From contig JALHRH010000009.1 of assembly GCA_022841565.1 (NCBI GenBank), forward strand, positions 1 through 40,199: a stretch of DNA of 40,199 bases. The letters are read 5' to 3'. Position numbers and translations under genes: made by a program. The notes below the pieces were generated by a model. That model had not been told where the DNA came from, made no database searches, and saw only the letters and a program-made list of their open reading frames with translations. The stretch comes from Mycobacterium sp. GTDB taxonomy: Bacteria; Actinomycetota; Actinomycetes; Mycobacteriales; Mycobacteriaceae. Positions 8,900 to 15,970 of this stretch are shown in pieces; position 1 is the first letter of the stretch, and every line of letters starts with the position of its first letter.

Positions 8900-10495
8900 T
8901 TAGACCTGCCGACCGGCCAGAAATGTCGCCCGCACCTGCAGGTCGGCGATCTGCTCGGGCGGCACCGTGCGGGGGTCGGCCGAGAGCACCACCAAGTCCG
9001 CGTACTTGCCGACCTCCAGCGAGCCGATCACGTCGTCGGCGAACAGCTGCCAGGCGGCGTCGATGGTCTGCGCTCGGATCGCCTGCTCGACCGTGAGCCG
9101 CTCCTCGGGCGCCAACACCCGCCCGCTGGGGGCCACCCGGGTCGCGGCCACGCTGATGTTGCGCAGCGGCTCCTCGGGTGTGACGGGCGGGTCATTGTGC
9201 AGGGAAATGCGCATGCCGGTGGCCACCGCGGAGCCGGCCGGCATCCAGCGCGAGCCGCGCTCCGGCCCGAACAGCCCGTCGACGATGACGTCGCCCCAGT
9301 AGTGGATCTGGTCGACGAAGATGCTGCAGGTGACGCCGAGCGCGGCGGCACGCTGCAGCTGCTCGGGCCGGATGGCGCCGACATGTTCGAGACGCAACCG
9401 GTGGTCATCGCGCGGGTGCTGTCGCAGGGCTTCTTCATAGACGTCGAGGATGGTGTCCACACCGGCGTCACCCTGTACGTGGCAGGCCATCTGCCAGCCG
9501 TTTGGAAAGTAGGCGCCGACGATTTCGGTGAGCTGCTCTTTGGTGTAGTTGGCGCAACCGCAGGACCCCGGCGTGATGCCCGCCGAGCGGGTGGCGGCGG
9601 TGTCCAGGTAGGGAAACGAGAGCGCGATATTGCCGATCCACGGCGAGCCGTCTACCCAGATCTTGATGCCGACCTGGCGCAGCATGTCGTCGCCCTCCCC
9701 CGGGGTGGCTTCGGTGGACATCTGCGCGTTGGAGACCTCGTAGGTGCGCAGCCGCACCGTCAGATCGTTATGCAGCTGCTCGACCAGCGGCTTGAACTTG
9801 GGGTCGAAGGCCATCTCCGAGCAGGTGGTCAGCCCGGCCCGGTTGAGCCGCGCACACTCGGCGCGCAGCATGTCCGGGTAGTCGCCGGCTCGGACAGCGC
9901 CGCCCAGCAGCGGGAACACCGCACCGATCTCCTCGGCGGTGCCGTCGAGTTCGCCAGTCGCGTCATGGCCGTACTTGGCGCCCTTGGGGTCGGGGGTCTC
10001 GCGGGTGAGGCCGTTGAGTTGCGCGGCACGCGAATTGAAGTACGCCTTATGCCCGGAGTTGTGGATGATCACCAGCGGGCCGTCCGGCGCGATGTCGTCC
10101 AGCCAGCTCAGCGTCGGGTCGGGCAGGCCGGGTTGCAGCAGTGCGTCCCAGCCGTTGAGGTAGGCGCCTTCGGCTCCCCGGCGCGCGGCTTCGCGCCGGA
10201 TGGCGTCCACGACGTCGTCCGGATCCCTGATGGTGACCGGGCGGATGTCGACGATCCGGTCCGAGAGGGCGATCGCCTCCATCAGCGGGTGCCCGTGCGC
10301 CTCGATGAATCCCGGCATCACGCAGCCGTCGCCGAAGTCGATGGTCTGGGTGTCCGGTGCCGTGTACTGCGCGACGTCGGCCCGGTCGCCAACGGCGATG
10401 ATCCGGCCATCGGCGATGGCGAGCGCCTCGGCCGTGGGACGGGTTTCATCGACGGTGAGAACGGTTCCGGTAATGACGACGTCTGCGGTGCTCAT
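8900..10495 (-). CDS. Amidohydrolase family protein (YtcJ-like), Rv0552-like
   Basis: This 531-residue metal-dependent hydrolase belongs to the amidohydrolase-3/YtcJ group. The small beta domain comes first (VVITGTVLTVDE...ADGRIIAVGDRAD), then the metal-binding H67-x-H69 in PGFIEAHGHP, further histidines in CHVQGDAGVD and RLEHVGAI, and the closing beta strand YADLVVLSADP. Length is typical and it matches Rv0552. The substrate is unknown; relatives hydrolyse N-substituted amides or lactams. It leads the operon with menC, bpoC and menD, so a link to menaquinone precursors is possible but unproven. The ATG at 10495 lies 8 nt after a TAGAGT hexamer. The divergent fadD8 starts 65 bp away. Confidence 0.88.
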   Translation of the reverse strand: MSTADVVITGTVLTVDETRPTAEALAIADGRIIAVGDRADVAQYTAPDTQTIDFGDGCVMPGFIEAHGHPLMEAIALSDRIVDIRPVTIRDPDDVVDAIRREAARRGAEGAYLNGWDALLQPGLPDPTLSWLDDIAPDGPLVIIHNSGHKAYFNSRAAQLNGLTRETPDPKGAKYGHDATGELDGTAEEIGAVFPLLGGAVRAGDYPDMLRAECARLNRAGLTTCSEMAFDPKFKPLVEQLHNDLTVRLRTYEVSNAQMSTEATPGEGDDMLRQVGIKIWVDGSPWIGNIALSFPYLDTAATRSAGITPGSCGCANYTKEQLTEIVGAYFPNGWQMACHVQGDAGVDTILDVYEEALRQHPRDDHRLRLEHVGAIRPEQLQRAAALGVTCSIFVDQIHYWGDVIVDGLFGPERGSRWMPAGSAVATGMRISLHNDPPVTPEEPLRNISVAATRVAPSGRVLAPEERLTVEQAIRAQTIDAAWQLFADDVIGSLEVGKYADLVVLSADPRTVPPEQIADLQVRATFLAGRQV

Positions 10496-10503
10496 GGGTG
10501 CGA

Positions 10504-10509
10504 ACTCTA
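10504..10509 (-). promoter_or_regulatory. -10 element for the amidohydrolase-menC-bpoC-menD operon
   Basis: On the minus strand TAGAGT is followed by 8 nt and the ATG at 10495. The spacing predicts a leaderless mRNA or a leader of 1-2 nt. It shares the 65-bp divergent region with the fadD8 promoter. Confidence 0.55.
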
Positions 10510-10548
10510 CTGATCGAGGGCCCGCCAGAGCCGAATTGCAACACGTTC

Positions 10549-10554
10549 TAGTCT
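10549..10554 (+). promoter_or_regulatory. -10 element of a probable leaderless promoter for fadD8
   Basis: TAGTCT is followed by 6 nt (TGCTTC, no ribosome binding site) and the ATG at 10561. Confidence 0.6.
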
Positions 10555-10560
10555 TGCTTC

Positions 10561-12204
10561 ATGACTCAAGCCGATGACTCTTCGCGCGAGCGCTCATCGT
10601 TCGATTTGTTGCGCAACCCAACCCACAACGGCCACCTGCTGGCGGGGGCCCTCAAACGCCACAAGAACCGGCCGGTCCTCTTCCTCGGGGACACCACACT
10701 GACCGGTGGTCAGCTGGCCGAGCGGATCAGCCAGTACGTGCAGGCGTTCGAGGCGCTGGGCGCCGGTTCCGGCGTCATGGTCGGGCTGCTGTCGCTCAAC
10801 CGGCCCGAAGTCCTGATGATCCTCGGAGCCAGTCAGACGCAGGGTTATCGGCGTACCTCCCTGCATCCGCTCGGATCCCTGGATGACCACGCCTACGTAC
10901 TCTCCGATTCCGGTGCCAGCGCGCTGATCATCGACCCCAACCCCATGTTCGCCGAGCGCGCGCTCGGATTGCTGGAGAAGGTGGACTCGCTCCAGCAGAT
11001 CCTGACCATCGGCCCGGTGCCCAGTGGCCTGCAGGGCCTCAAGGACCGAGTGGTCGACCTGTCCGCCGAAGCCGCCAAGTACGAGCCGAAACCGTTGGTG
11101 GTGGCCGATCTTCCGCCGGACAACATCGGCGGCATGGCCTACACCGGCGGCACCACCGGCAAGCCCAAAGGCGTGATCGGCACCACCGGAAACATCGCCG
11201 CCATGACCCAGATCCAATTGGCGGAATGGGAATGGCCCGAGCACCCGCGGTTTTTGATGTGCACACCGCTGTCGCATGCCGGCGCGGCGTTCTTCACCCC
11301 CACCGTGGTCAAGGGCGGCGAGATGGTGGTGCTGGCCAAGTTCGACCCGGCTGAGGTGCTGAGAGTCATTGAAGAACAACGCATTACGGCGACCATGCTG
11401 GTGCCGTCGATGCTGTACGCGCTGATGGATCACCCGGACTCGCACACCCGGGACCTCTCCTCGTTGGAGACCGTGTACTACGGCGCCTCGGCGATCAACC
11501 CGGTGCGCCTGGCCGAGGCGATCCGCCGCTTCGGCCCGATCTTCGCCCAGTACTACGGCCAGTCCGAGGCGCCGATGGTGATCACCTACCTGGCCAAGGC
11601 CGACCACGACGAGAAGCGGCTGACCTCGTGTGGACGTCCCACGCTGTTCGCGCGGGTGGCTTTGCTGGGCGAGGACGGCAAGCCGGTGCCGCCGGGCGAG
11701 CCGGGTGAAATCTGTGTCAGCGGACCGCTTTTGGCGGCCGGCTACTGGAACAAGCCGGAGGCGACGGCCGAAGCCTTCAAAGACGGATGGCTGCACACCG
11801 GCGACATGGCCCGCGAGGACGAAGACGGCTTCTACTTCATCGTCGACCGGGTGAAGGACATGATCGTGACCGGCGGCTTCAACGTCTTCCCGCGGGAGGT
11901 CGAGGATGTCATCGCCGAGCACCCGGCGGTCGCCCAGACCTGCGTGGTCGGCACGCCCGACGAGAAGTGGGGTGAGGCTGTCACCGCGGTGGTGGTGTTG
12001 CGCGCCGACGCTCCCCGCGACGAAGCATCGATCGAGGCGATGACCGCCGAGATCCAGGCCGCGGTCAAAGAGCGCAAGGGCTCGGTGCAATCCCCCAAGC
12101 GGGTGGTCGTTGTCGACGCGCTGCCGTTGACCGCGCTGGGCAAGCCGGACAAGAAAGCGGTGCGCGCGCGGTTCTGGGAGGGCGCCGACCGCGCGGTGGG
12201 CTGA
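10561..12204 (+). CDS. fadD8: Acyl-CoA/acyl-AMP synthetase FadD8
   Basis: This 547-residue ANL-superfamily adenylate-forming enzyme activates a carboxylic acid with ATP and passes it to CoA. It has the phosphate-binding loop YTGGTTGKPKGV (194-205), the YYGQSEAPMV motif, the hinge region with TGDMAREDEDGFYFIVDR, and the C-terminal lysine in LTALGKPDKK (K528). It matches Rv0551c. The substrate is unknown; medium- or long-chain fatty acids are usual for FadD proteins, but the position among men genes leaves room for an aromatic acid. menE, the true o-succinylbenzoyl-CoA ligase, is elsewhere in this window. The vapBC3 pair that follows fadD8 in M. tuberculosis is absent; a 55-bp repeat and a Ddn-like gene follow instead. 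Confidence 0.9.
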   Translation: MTQADDSSRERSSFDLLRNPTHNGHLLAGALKRHKNRPVLFLGDTTLTGGQLAERISQYVQAFEALGAGSGVMVGLLSLNRPEVLMILGASQTQGYRRTSLHPLGSLDDHAYVLSDSGASALIIDPNPMFAERALGLLEKVDSLQQILTIGPVPSGLQGLKDRVVDLSAEAAKYEPKPLVVADLPPDNIGGMAYTGGTTGKPKGVIGTTGNIAAMTQIQLAEWEWPEHPRFLMCTPLSHAGAAFFTPTVVKGGEMVVLAKFDPAEVLRVIEEQRITATMLVPSMLYALMDHPDSHTRDLSSLETVYYGASAINPVRLAEAIRRFGPIFAQYYGQSEAPMVITYLAKADHDEKRLTSCGRPTLFARVALLGEDGKPVPPGEPGEICVSGPLLAAGYWNKPEATAEAFKDGWLHTGDMAREDEDGFYFIVDRVKDMIVTGGFNVFPREVEDVIAEHPAVAQTCVVGTPDEKWGEAVTAVVVLRADAPRDEASIEAMTAEIQAAVKERKGSVQSPKRVVVVDALPLTALGKPDKKAVRARFWEGADRAVG

Positions 12205-12217
12205 GTGTTGCGGGCCG

Positions 12218-12272
12218 AGCGTCATTCTGGGGTGACGCTGGCCGTCGGCGGCCACTCTGGCGTGACGCTCGG
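12218..12272. repeat. 55-bp intergenic repeat, copy A, with hairpin
   Basis: Copy A starts with the perfect inverted repeat AGCGTCA (12218-12224) / TGACGCT (12233-12239) around an 8-nt loop, and ends with a second TGACGCTCGG at 12263-12272. It aligns without gaps to 13856-13910, with 41 of 55 positions identical by hand count. It starts 14 bp after the fadD8 stop, so it may act as a terminator. The two copies flank the Ddn-like gene and menB. Confidence 0.65.
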
Positions 12273-12283
12273 CAGCCGGTGGC

Positions 12284-12289
12284 TACGCT
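12284..12289 (+). promoter_or_regulatory. -10 element of a probable leaderless promoter for the Ddn-like gene
   Basis: TACGCT is followed by 7 nt and the GTG at 12297. This decides the start: the in-frame GTG at 12279 lies upstream of the hexamer and would not be transcribed from it. Confidence 0.55.
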
Positions 12290-12296
12290 GGCGGGC

Positions 12297-12755
12297 GTGG
12301 GTGAGCTGATCAAGCCGCAAGCAAAGCCGCCATGGTGGTTGAAACCGATGAATAAGGTCTTTATCCAGATGTCGAAGCTGGGATTGAGCTTCGGCGGTGA
12401 AAGCCCGGTTGTGTTGACCGTGCCCGGCCGCAAGTCCGGCACGCCACGCTCGACGCCGGTGACACCGATGACCTTGGATGGCAACCAATACGTGGTGGCG
12501 GGCTTCCCGGGTGCCGACTGGGTGAAGAACGTCCGAGCCGCGGGCGAGGTCACGCTCACCCGCGGGCGCCGCAGCGAACGCGTCCGGTTGGTGGAACTCT
12601 CGGCCACCGACGCCAAGCCGGTGCTGCGGGCGTTCCCCATCGAAGTGCCGACCGGTGTGGGCTTCATGAAGCGGTCCGGCCTCGTTACAGACGGGCGCCC
12701 CGAGGAATTCGAAGCACTGGCCGGCCGCTGTGCGGTCTTTCGGCTCGACACCTGA
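12297..12755 (+). CDS. F420-dependent nitroreductase-family (Ddn-like) oxidoreductase
   Basis: This 152-residue protein has the split beta-barrel pattern of the deazaflavin-dependent nitroreductase family: GESPVVLTVPGRKSGTPRSTP (positively charged F420-phosphate loop), then YVVAGFPGADWVKNVRAAGEV, then an FxIEVPTGVGFM-type C-terminal segment. The family reduces quinones or other acceptors with F420H2; Ddn of M. tuberculosis reduces menaquinone and activates nitroimidazole prodrugs. Lying next to menB, a quinone substrate is plausible but is inference. The N-terminus has a WWLKPMNKVF amphipathic segment that may touch the membrane. I do not know this gene from the same place in M. tuberculosis. 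Confidence 0.85.
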   Translation: MGELIKPQAKPPWWLKPMNKVFIQMSKLGLSFGGESPVVLTVPGRKSGTPRSTPVTPMTLDGNQYVVAGFPGADWVKNVRAAGEVTLTRGRRSERVRLVELSATDAKPVLRAFPIEVPTGVGFMKRSGLVTDGRPEEFEALAGRCAVFRLDT

Positions 12756-12935
12756 TGCCGCGCGTGCCGTTCACTTTGCGAGCCCACTATCGCTGCGCGC
12801 CTTCGTTATTGACGTATCGGGCGGCCACCCGATGATCGCCAGCTTGGGCCGCGACGTACCCCTATGCATTCGCCGACAGGCGGCTGCTGGCTGCTGCGGC
12901 GGCCTCACCATCAACCAGGATGGAGTCTAATAGCC

Positions 12936-13838
12936 TTGAGTGACAACCCCTTTGACGTTACCCAGTGGCGGGTAGTCGACGGCTTCGGCGATCTGACCGA
13001 CATCACCTATCATCGCCATGTGCGCGACGCGACCGTGCGGGTGGCGTTCGACCGTCCCGAGGTGCGCAACGCGTTTCGTCCGCACACCGTCGACGAGCTC
13101 TACCGGGTGCTCGACCACGCCCGGATGTCGCCGGACGTGGGAGTGGTGCTGTTGACCGGCAACGGGCCCTCGCCCAAGGACGGCGGATGGGCGTTCTGCT
13201 CCGGCGGTGACCAACGCATCCGCGGACGCAGCGGCTACCAGTACGCCAGCGGCGAGACCGCGGACACCGTCGACGCGGCGCGCGCCGGGCGGTTGCATAT
13301 CCTCGAGGTGCAGCGGCTCATCCGGTTCATGCCGAAGGTGGTGATCTGCCTGGTCAACGGGTGGGCGGCCGGGGGTGGGCACAGCCTGCACGTGGTCTGC
13401 GATCTCACCCTGGCCAGTCGTGAACATGCGCGTTTCAAGCAGACCGACGCCGACGTCGGGAGCTTCGACGGCGGCTACGGCAGTGCCTATCTGGCCCGTC
13501 AGGTGGGCCAGAAGTTCGCCCGCGAGATCTTCTTCCTGGGCCGGGCGTACACCGCCGAGCAAATGCACCACATGGGAGCGGTCAACGAGGTCGTCGACCA
13601 CGGCGAGCTGGAAGCGGTGGCCGTGCAGTGGGCCGCCGAGATCAACGCCAAATCGCCTCAGGCACAACGGATGCTGAAGTTCGCGTTCAACCTGCTCGAC
13701 GACGGCCTGGTGGGTCAGCAGCTGTTCGCCGGAGAGGCGACCCGGCTGGCCTACATGACCGACGAGGCCGTCGAGGGTCGTGACGCCTTCCTGGAGAAGC
13801 GTCCGCCGGACTGGAGCCCCTTCCCGAGGTACTTCTAA
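12936..13838 (+). CDS. menB: 1,4-Dihydroxy-2-naphthoyl-CoA synthase MenB (crotonase family)
   Basis: This protein, 300 residues with the TTG start, catalyses the ring closure of o-succinylbenzoyl-CoA to DHNA-CoA. The crotonase-fold landmarks of MenB are clear: RPEVRNAFRPHTVDEL, the CSGGDQRIRG segment, VNGWAAGGGHSLHVVCDL (oxyanion hole), KQTDADVGSFDGGYGSAYL (catalytic Asp region) and the C-terminal KRPPDWSPFPRYF. It matches Rv0548c. The start is uncertain. TTG at 12936 gives SDNPFDVTQW, has GGAG (12922-12925) 10 nt upstream and fits other mycobacteria. An ATG at 12864 would add 24 residues that look like non-coding sequence. The 180 bp before it holds no other gene that I can support. Confidence 0.93.
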   Translation: MSDNPFDVTQWRVVDGFGDLTDITYHRHVRDATVRVAFDRPEVRNAFRPHTVDELYRVLDHARMSPDVGVVLLTGNGPSPKDGGWAFCSGGDQRIRGRSGYQYASGETADTVDAARAGRLHILEVQRLIRFMPKVVICLVNGWAAGGGHSLHVVCDLTLASREHARFKQTDADVGSFDGGYGSAYLARQVGQKFAREIFFLGRAYTAEQMHHMGAVNEVVDHGELEAVAVQWAAEINAKSPQAQRMLKFAFNLLDDGLVGQQLFAGEATRLAYMTDEAVEGRDAFLEKRPPDWSPFPRYF

Positions 13839-13855
13839 CCTGGACGTCGCCTTCC

Positions 13856-13910
13856 AGCGTCACGCTAGAGTGACGTTCGGCGTCGAACGGCGCGCTGGCG
13901 TGACGCTCGA
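13856..13910. repeat. 55-bp intergenic repeat, copy B
   Basis: Copy B starts 17 bp after the menB stop, has the same layout as 12218-12272 and the same orientation. AGCGTCA (13856-13862) pairs with TGACGTT (13871-13877) with one G-T pair, and TGACGCTCGA ends the unit at 13910. It lies between menB and the SDR promoter. Confidence 0.65.
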
Positions 13911-13925
13911 TGAAGAAGGCCCGCC

Positions 13926-13931
13926 TAGACT
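13926..13931 (+). promoter_or_regulatory. -10 element of a probable leaderless promoter for the SDR gene
   Basis: TAGACT is followed by 6 nt (CCCACC) and the GTG at 13938. No ribosome binding site is present. Confidence 0.6.
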
Positions 13932-13937
13932 CCCACC

Positions 13938-14819
13938 GTGAGCAAGAGTCCGCTGCGCCGGTTGTCCGATCAGATCGTGCTGGCCAGCATGCGCCCGCCG
14001 GCGGCACCCCAGATCCTGTTCAACCGACCGGCGATCAAACCTGTCGACTTACGGGGCAAGCGCATCCTGCTCACCGGCGCCTCGTCCGGTATCGGGGAGG
14101 CGGCGGCCGAACAGTTCGCCGAGCGCGGCGCCACTGTCGTCGCCGTCGCCCGCCGTCGGGACCTGCTGGACGAGCTGGCCCACCGGATCACCACCGCCGG
14201 CGGGACGGCGATGCCGATGCCGTGCGATGTGTCGGACATGGACGCCGTCGACACCCTGGTCGCCGACGTCGAAGAGCGCATCGGCGGAGTCGACATCCTG
14301 ATCAACAACGCCGGCCGGTCCATCCGCCGGCCGCTGGCCGAATCGCTGGAACGCTGGCACGACGCCGAGCGGACGATGGTGCTCAACTACTACGCGCCGT
14401 TACGCCTGATCCGCGGGTTGGCGCCCGGCATGATCGCACGCGGCGACGGCCACATCATCAATGTCTGCACCTGGGGCGTGCTTACCGAAGCTGCGCCGCT
14501 ATTCGCGGTCTACAACGCCTCCAAGGCTGCGTTGTCGGCGGTGACCCGGATCGCCGAAACGGAGTGGGGCCCTGCGGGTGTGCATTCGACCGCCCTGTAC
14601 TACCCGCTGGTGGCCACCCCGATGATCGCGCCGACCAAGGCCTACGCCGGGATGCCCGCGCTGACGTCGACGGAGGCGGCGGAGTGGATGATCACCGCCG
14701 CCCGCACCCGGCCGGTGCAGATTGCGCCCCGGATGGCGATCGCGGCCAAGGCGCTGAACACCGTGGGGCCCCGCTGGGTGAACACTTTGATGCAACGACG
14801 CAACAATCACCACGACTGA
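13938..14819 (+). CDS. Short-chain dehydrogenase/reductase, Rv0547c-like
   Basis: This 293-residue classical SDR has the cofactor motif TGASSGIGE (46-54), ARRR after strand 2 (suggesting NADPH), NNAG (123-126) and the YxxxK pair Y192/K196. The usual catalytic serine about 13 residues before the Tyr is not there: the segment reads HIINVCTWGV, with Cys177/Thr178 in that area. Thr178 might substitute, or activity may be altered. An N-terminal extension of ~40 residues and a basic C-terminus (LMQRRNNHHD) resemble lipid-metabolising, membrane-associated SDRs. It matches Rv0547c. Substrate unknown. The DinB-like gene follows after 15 bp with a strong ribosome binding site, so they form an operon. 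Confidence 0.88.
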   Translation: MSKSPLRRLSDQIVLASMRPPAAPQILFNRPAIKPVDLRGKRILLTGASSGIGEAAAEQFAERGATVVAVARRRDLLDELAHRITTAGGTAMPMPCDVSDMDAVDTLVADVEERIGGVDILINNAGRSIRRPLAESLERWHDAERTMVLNYYAPLRLIRGLAPGMIARGDGHIINVCTWGVLTEAAPLFAVYNASKAALSAVTRIAETEWGPAGVHSTALYYPLVATPMIAPTKAYAGMPALTSTEAAEWMITAARTRPVQIAPRMAIAAKALNTVGPRWVNTLMQRRNNHHD

Positions 14820-14834
14820 GCCAAGGAGACCGCG

Positions 14835-15455
14835 ATGACTAACCTATGGACCACCGTCGCCGCCGAGCGCGGCGCCCTCGCCGACGACCTGGCCGCCCTG
14901 AAGCCAGCCCAGTGGGACACGCCATCGCTGTGCGCTCAGTGGACAGTCCGTGACGTCGTCGCCCACTTGTCCGCGACTGCATCGATGACCCCGCTCAAAT
15001 TCTTCGGCAGCATGGCCGCCGCCGGATTCAACTTCGACAAATTCGCCAACGGCCAGATCGCCCGGCACCGCGGCCCCGACCCGGCGGCCACCCTGGCCGA
15101 CTTCCGCAGCCTGCAACACTCCACGTCGGCGCCGCCGGGGCCCAAGCTCTCCTGGCTGGGCGAGATCGTCATTCACGGTGCCGATATCCGGCGTCCGCTG
15201 GGCATCTCGCACACCTACCCCCCGGAAGTGGTCCGCCAGGTGCTCGACTTCTACAAGGGCTCGAACATGCTTATTGGCGCCAAGAAGCGGATCACCGGGC
15301 TGGCGCTGCAGGCATCTGACGGGGACTGGCGCCATGGACAGGGCGAGCCGGTCGAGGGTCCAATGCTGTCGCTGTTGCTGGCCATGACCGGACGGGCGGC
15401 GGCGTGCGACGATCTGACCGGCCCCGGCGTGGCGACCCTGCGCGACCGGTGCTAG
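14835..15455 (+). CDS. DinB-superfamily / maleylpyruvate isomerase-like protein (TIGR03083 type)
   Basis: This 206-residue protein looks like the actinobacterial TIGR03083 family. It starts with WTTVAAERGALADDLAALKPAQWDTPSLCAQW-like helices (shortened here), then VRDVVAHLS with a candidate metal histidine, and IVIHGADIRRPLG with a second His and an Asp. Such proteins bind a divalent metal and often use mycothiol as a co-substrate in isomerase or thiol-transfer reactions. The true substrate is unknown. AAGGAG (14823-14828) lies 6 nt before the ATG, one of the best ribosome binding sites in the window. I do not recall this gene between Rv0547c and Rv0546c in M. tuberculosis, so it may be lineage-specific. 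Confidence 0.82.
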   Translation: MTNLWTTVAAERGALADDLAALKPAQWDTPSLCAQWTVRDVVAHLSATASMTPLKFFGSMAAAGFNFDKFANGQIARHRGPDPAATLADFRSLQHSTSAPPGPKLSWLGEIVIHGADIRRPLGISHTYPPEVVRQVLDFYKGSNMLIGAKKRITGLALQASDGDWRHGQGEPVEGPMLSLLLAMTGRAAACDDLTGPGVATLRDRC

Positions 15456-15465
15456 ACACGAAATC

Positions 15466-15852
15466 ATGGAGATCCTGGCGAGCCGGATGCTGCTCCGACC
15501 GGCGGACTATCAACGCTCGCTGACCTTCTACCGAGACGAGATCGGATTGGCGATCGCCCGCGAATACGGGGCAGGCACCGTGTTTTTCGCCGGCCAGTCG
15601 TTGCTGGAACTGACCGGCTACGACGAACCCGACCATTCCCGGGGACCGTTTCCCGGCGCTCTCTGGCTACAGGTGCGCGACCTGGCCGCAACCCAGGACG
15701 AGCTTCGAGGCCGCGGCGTGCCGATCACCCGCGAGGCACGCCGTGAACCGTGGGGTCTGCACGAAATGCACGTGACCGATCCGGACGGCGTCACGCTGAT
15801 TTTCATCGAGGTTCCGCAAGGCCATCCACTGCGCGCGGACACCCGGCAGTGA
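15466..15852 (+). CDS. Glyoxalase/bleomycin-resistance (VOC) protein, Rv0546c-like
   Basis: This 128-residue single-domain pair of beta-alpha-beta-beta-beta units is a VOC (glyoxalase/extradiol) protein: SRMLLRPADYQRSLTFYRDEIGL (first unit, read in part), then LWLQVRDLAATQDELRGRGV and the closing HVTDPDGVTLIFIEVP. Candidate metal ligands are the His of LHEMHVTDPDG and Glu in LLELTGY and FIEVP. It is nearly the same as Rv0546c as I remember it. Function in mycobacteria is unknown. The start is the ATG at 15466. TAGACA at 15453-15458, 7 nt upstream, misses the -10 consensus only at the last base. It is 10 bp from the DinB-like gene. Confidence 0.88.
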   Translation: MEILASRMLLRPADYQRSLTFYRDEIGLAIAREYGAGTVFFAGQSLLELTGYDEPDHSRGPFPGALWLQVRDLAATQDELRGRGVPITREARREPWGLHEMHVTDPDGVTLIFIEVPQGHPLRADTRQ

Positions 15853-15882
15853 GCGGGGACGAACCGAAGGTGAACTGATAGG

Positions 15883-15888
15883 TAACAT
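15883..15888 (+). promoter_or_regulatory. Possible -10 element for pitA
   Basis: TAACAT fits TANNNT and lies in the 118-bp gap before pitA. It would give a leader of about 75 nt. No matching -35 can be named, and another promoter in the gap is possible. Confidence 0.3.
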
Positions 15889-15970
15889 CTGGCGACGACT
15901 CACGATATTCCAGCATTTCCCCTAGTCAACCGTTCGACAACGGATTCTTCGACCACCAGAATCATGGCCT

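Noticed and set aside
10594..12255. Open frame of 553 codons on the minus strand opposite fadD8
   Set aside because: FadD8 has all family motifs on the plus strand. The reverse translation has no motif and is rich in His, Arg and Gly.
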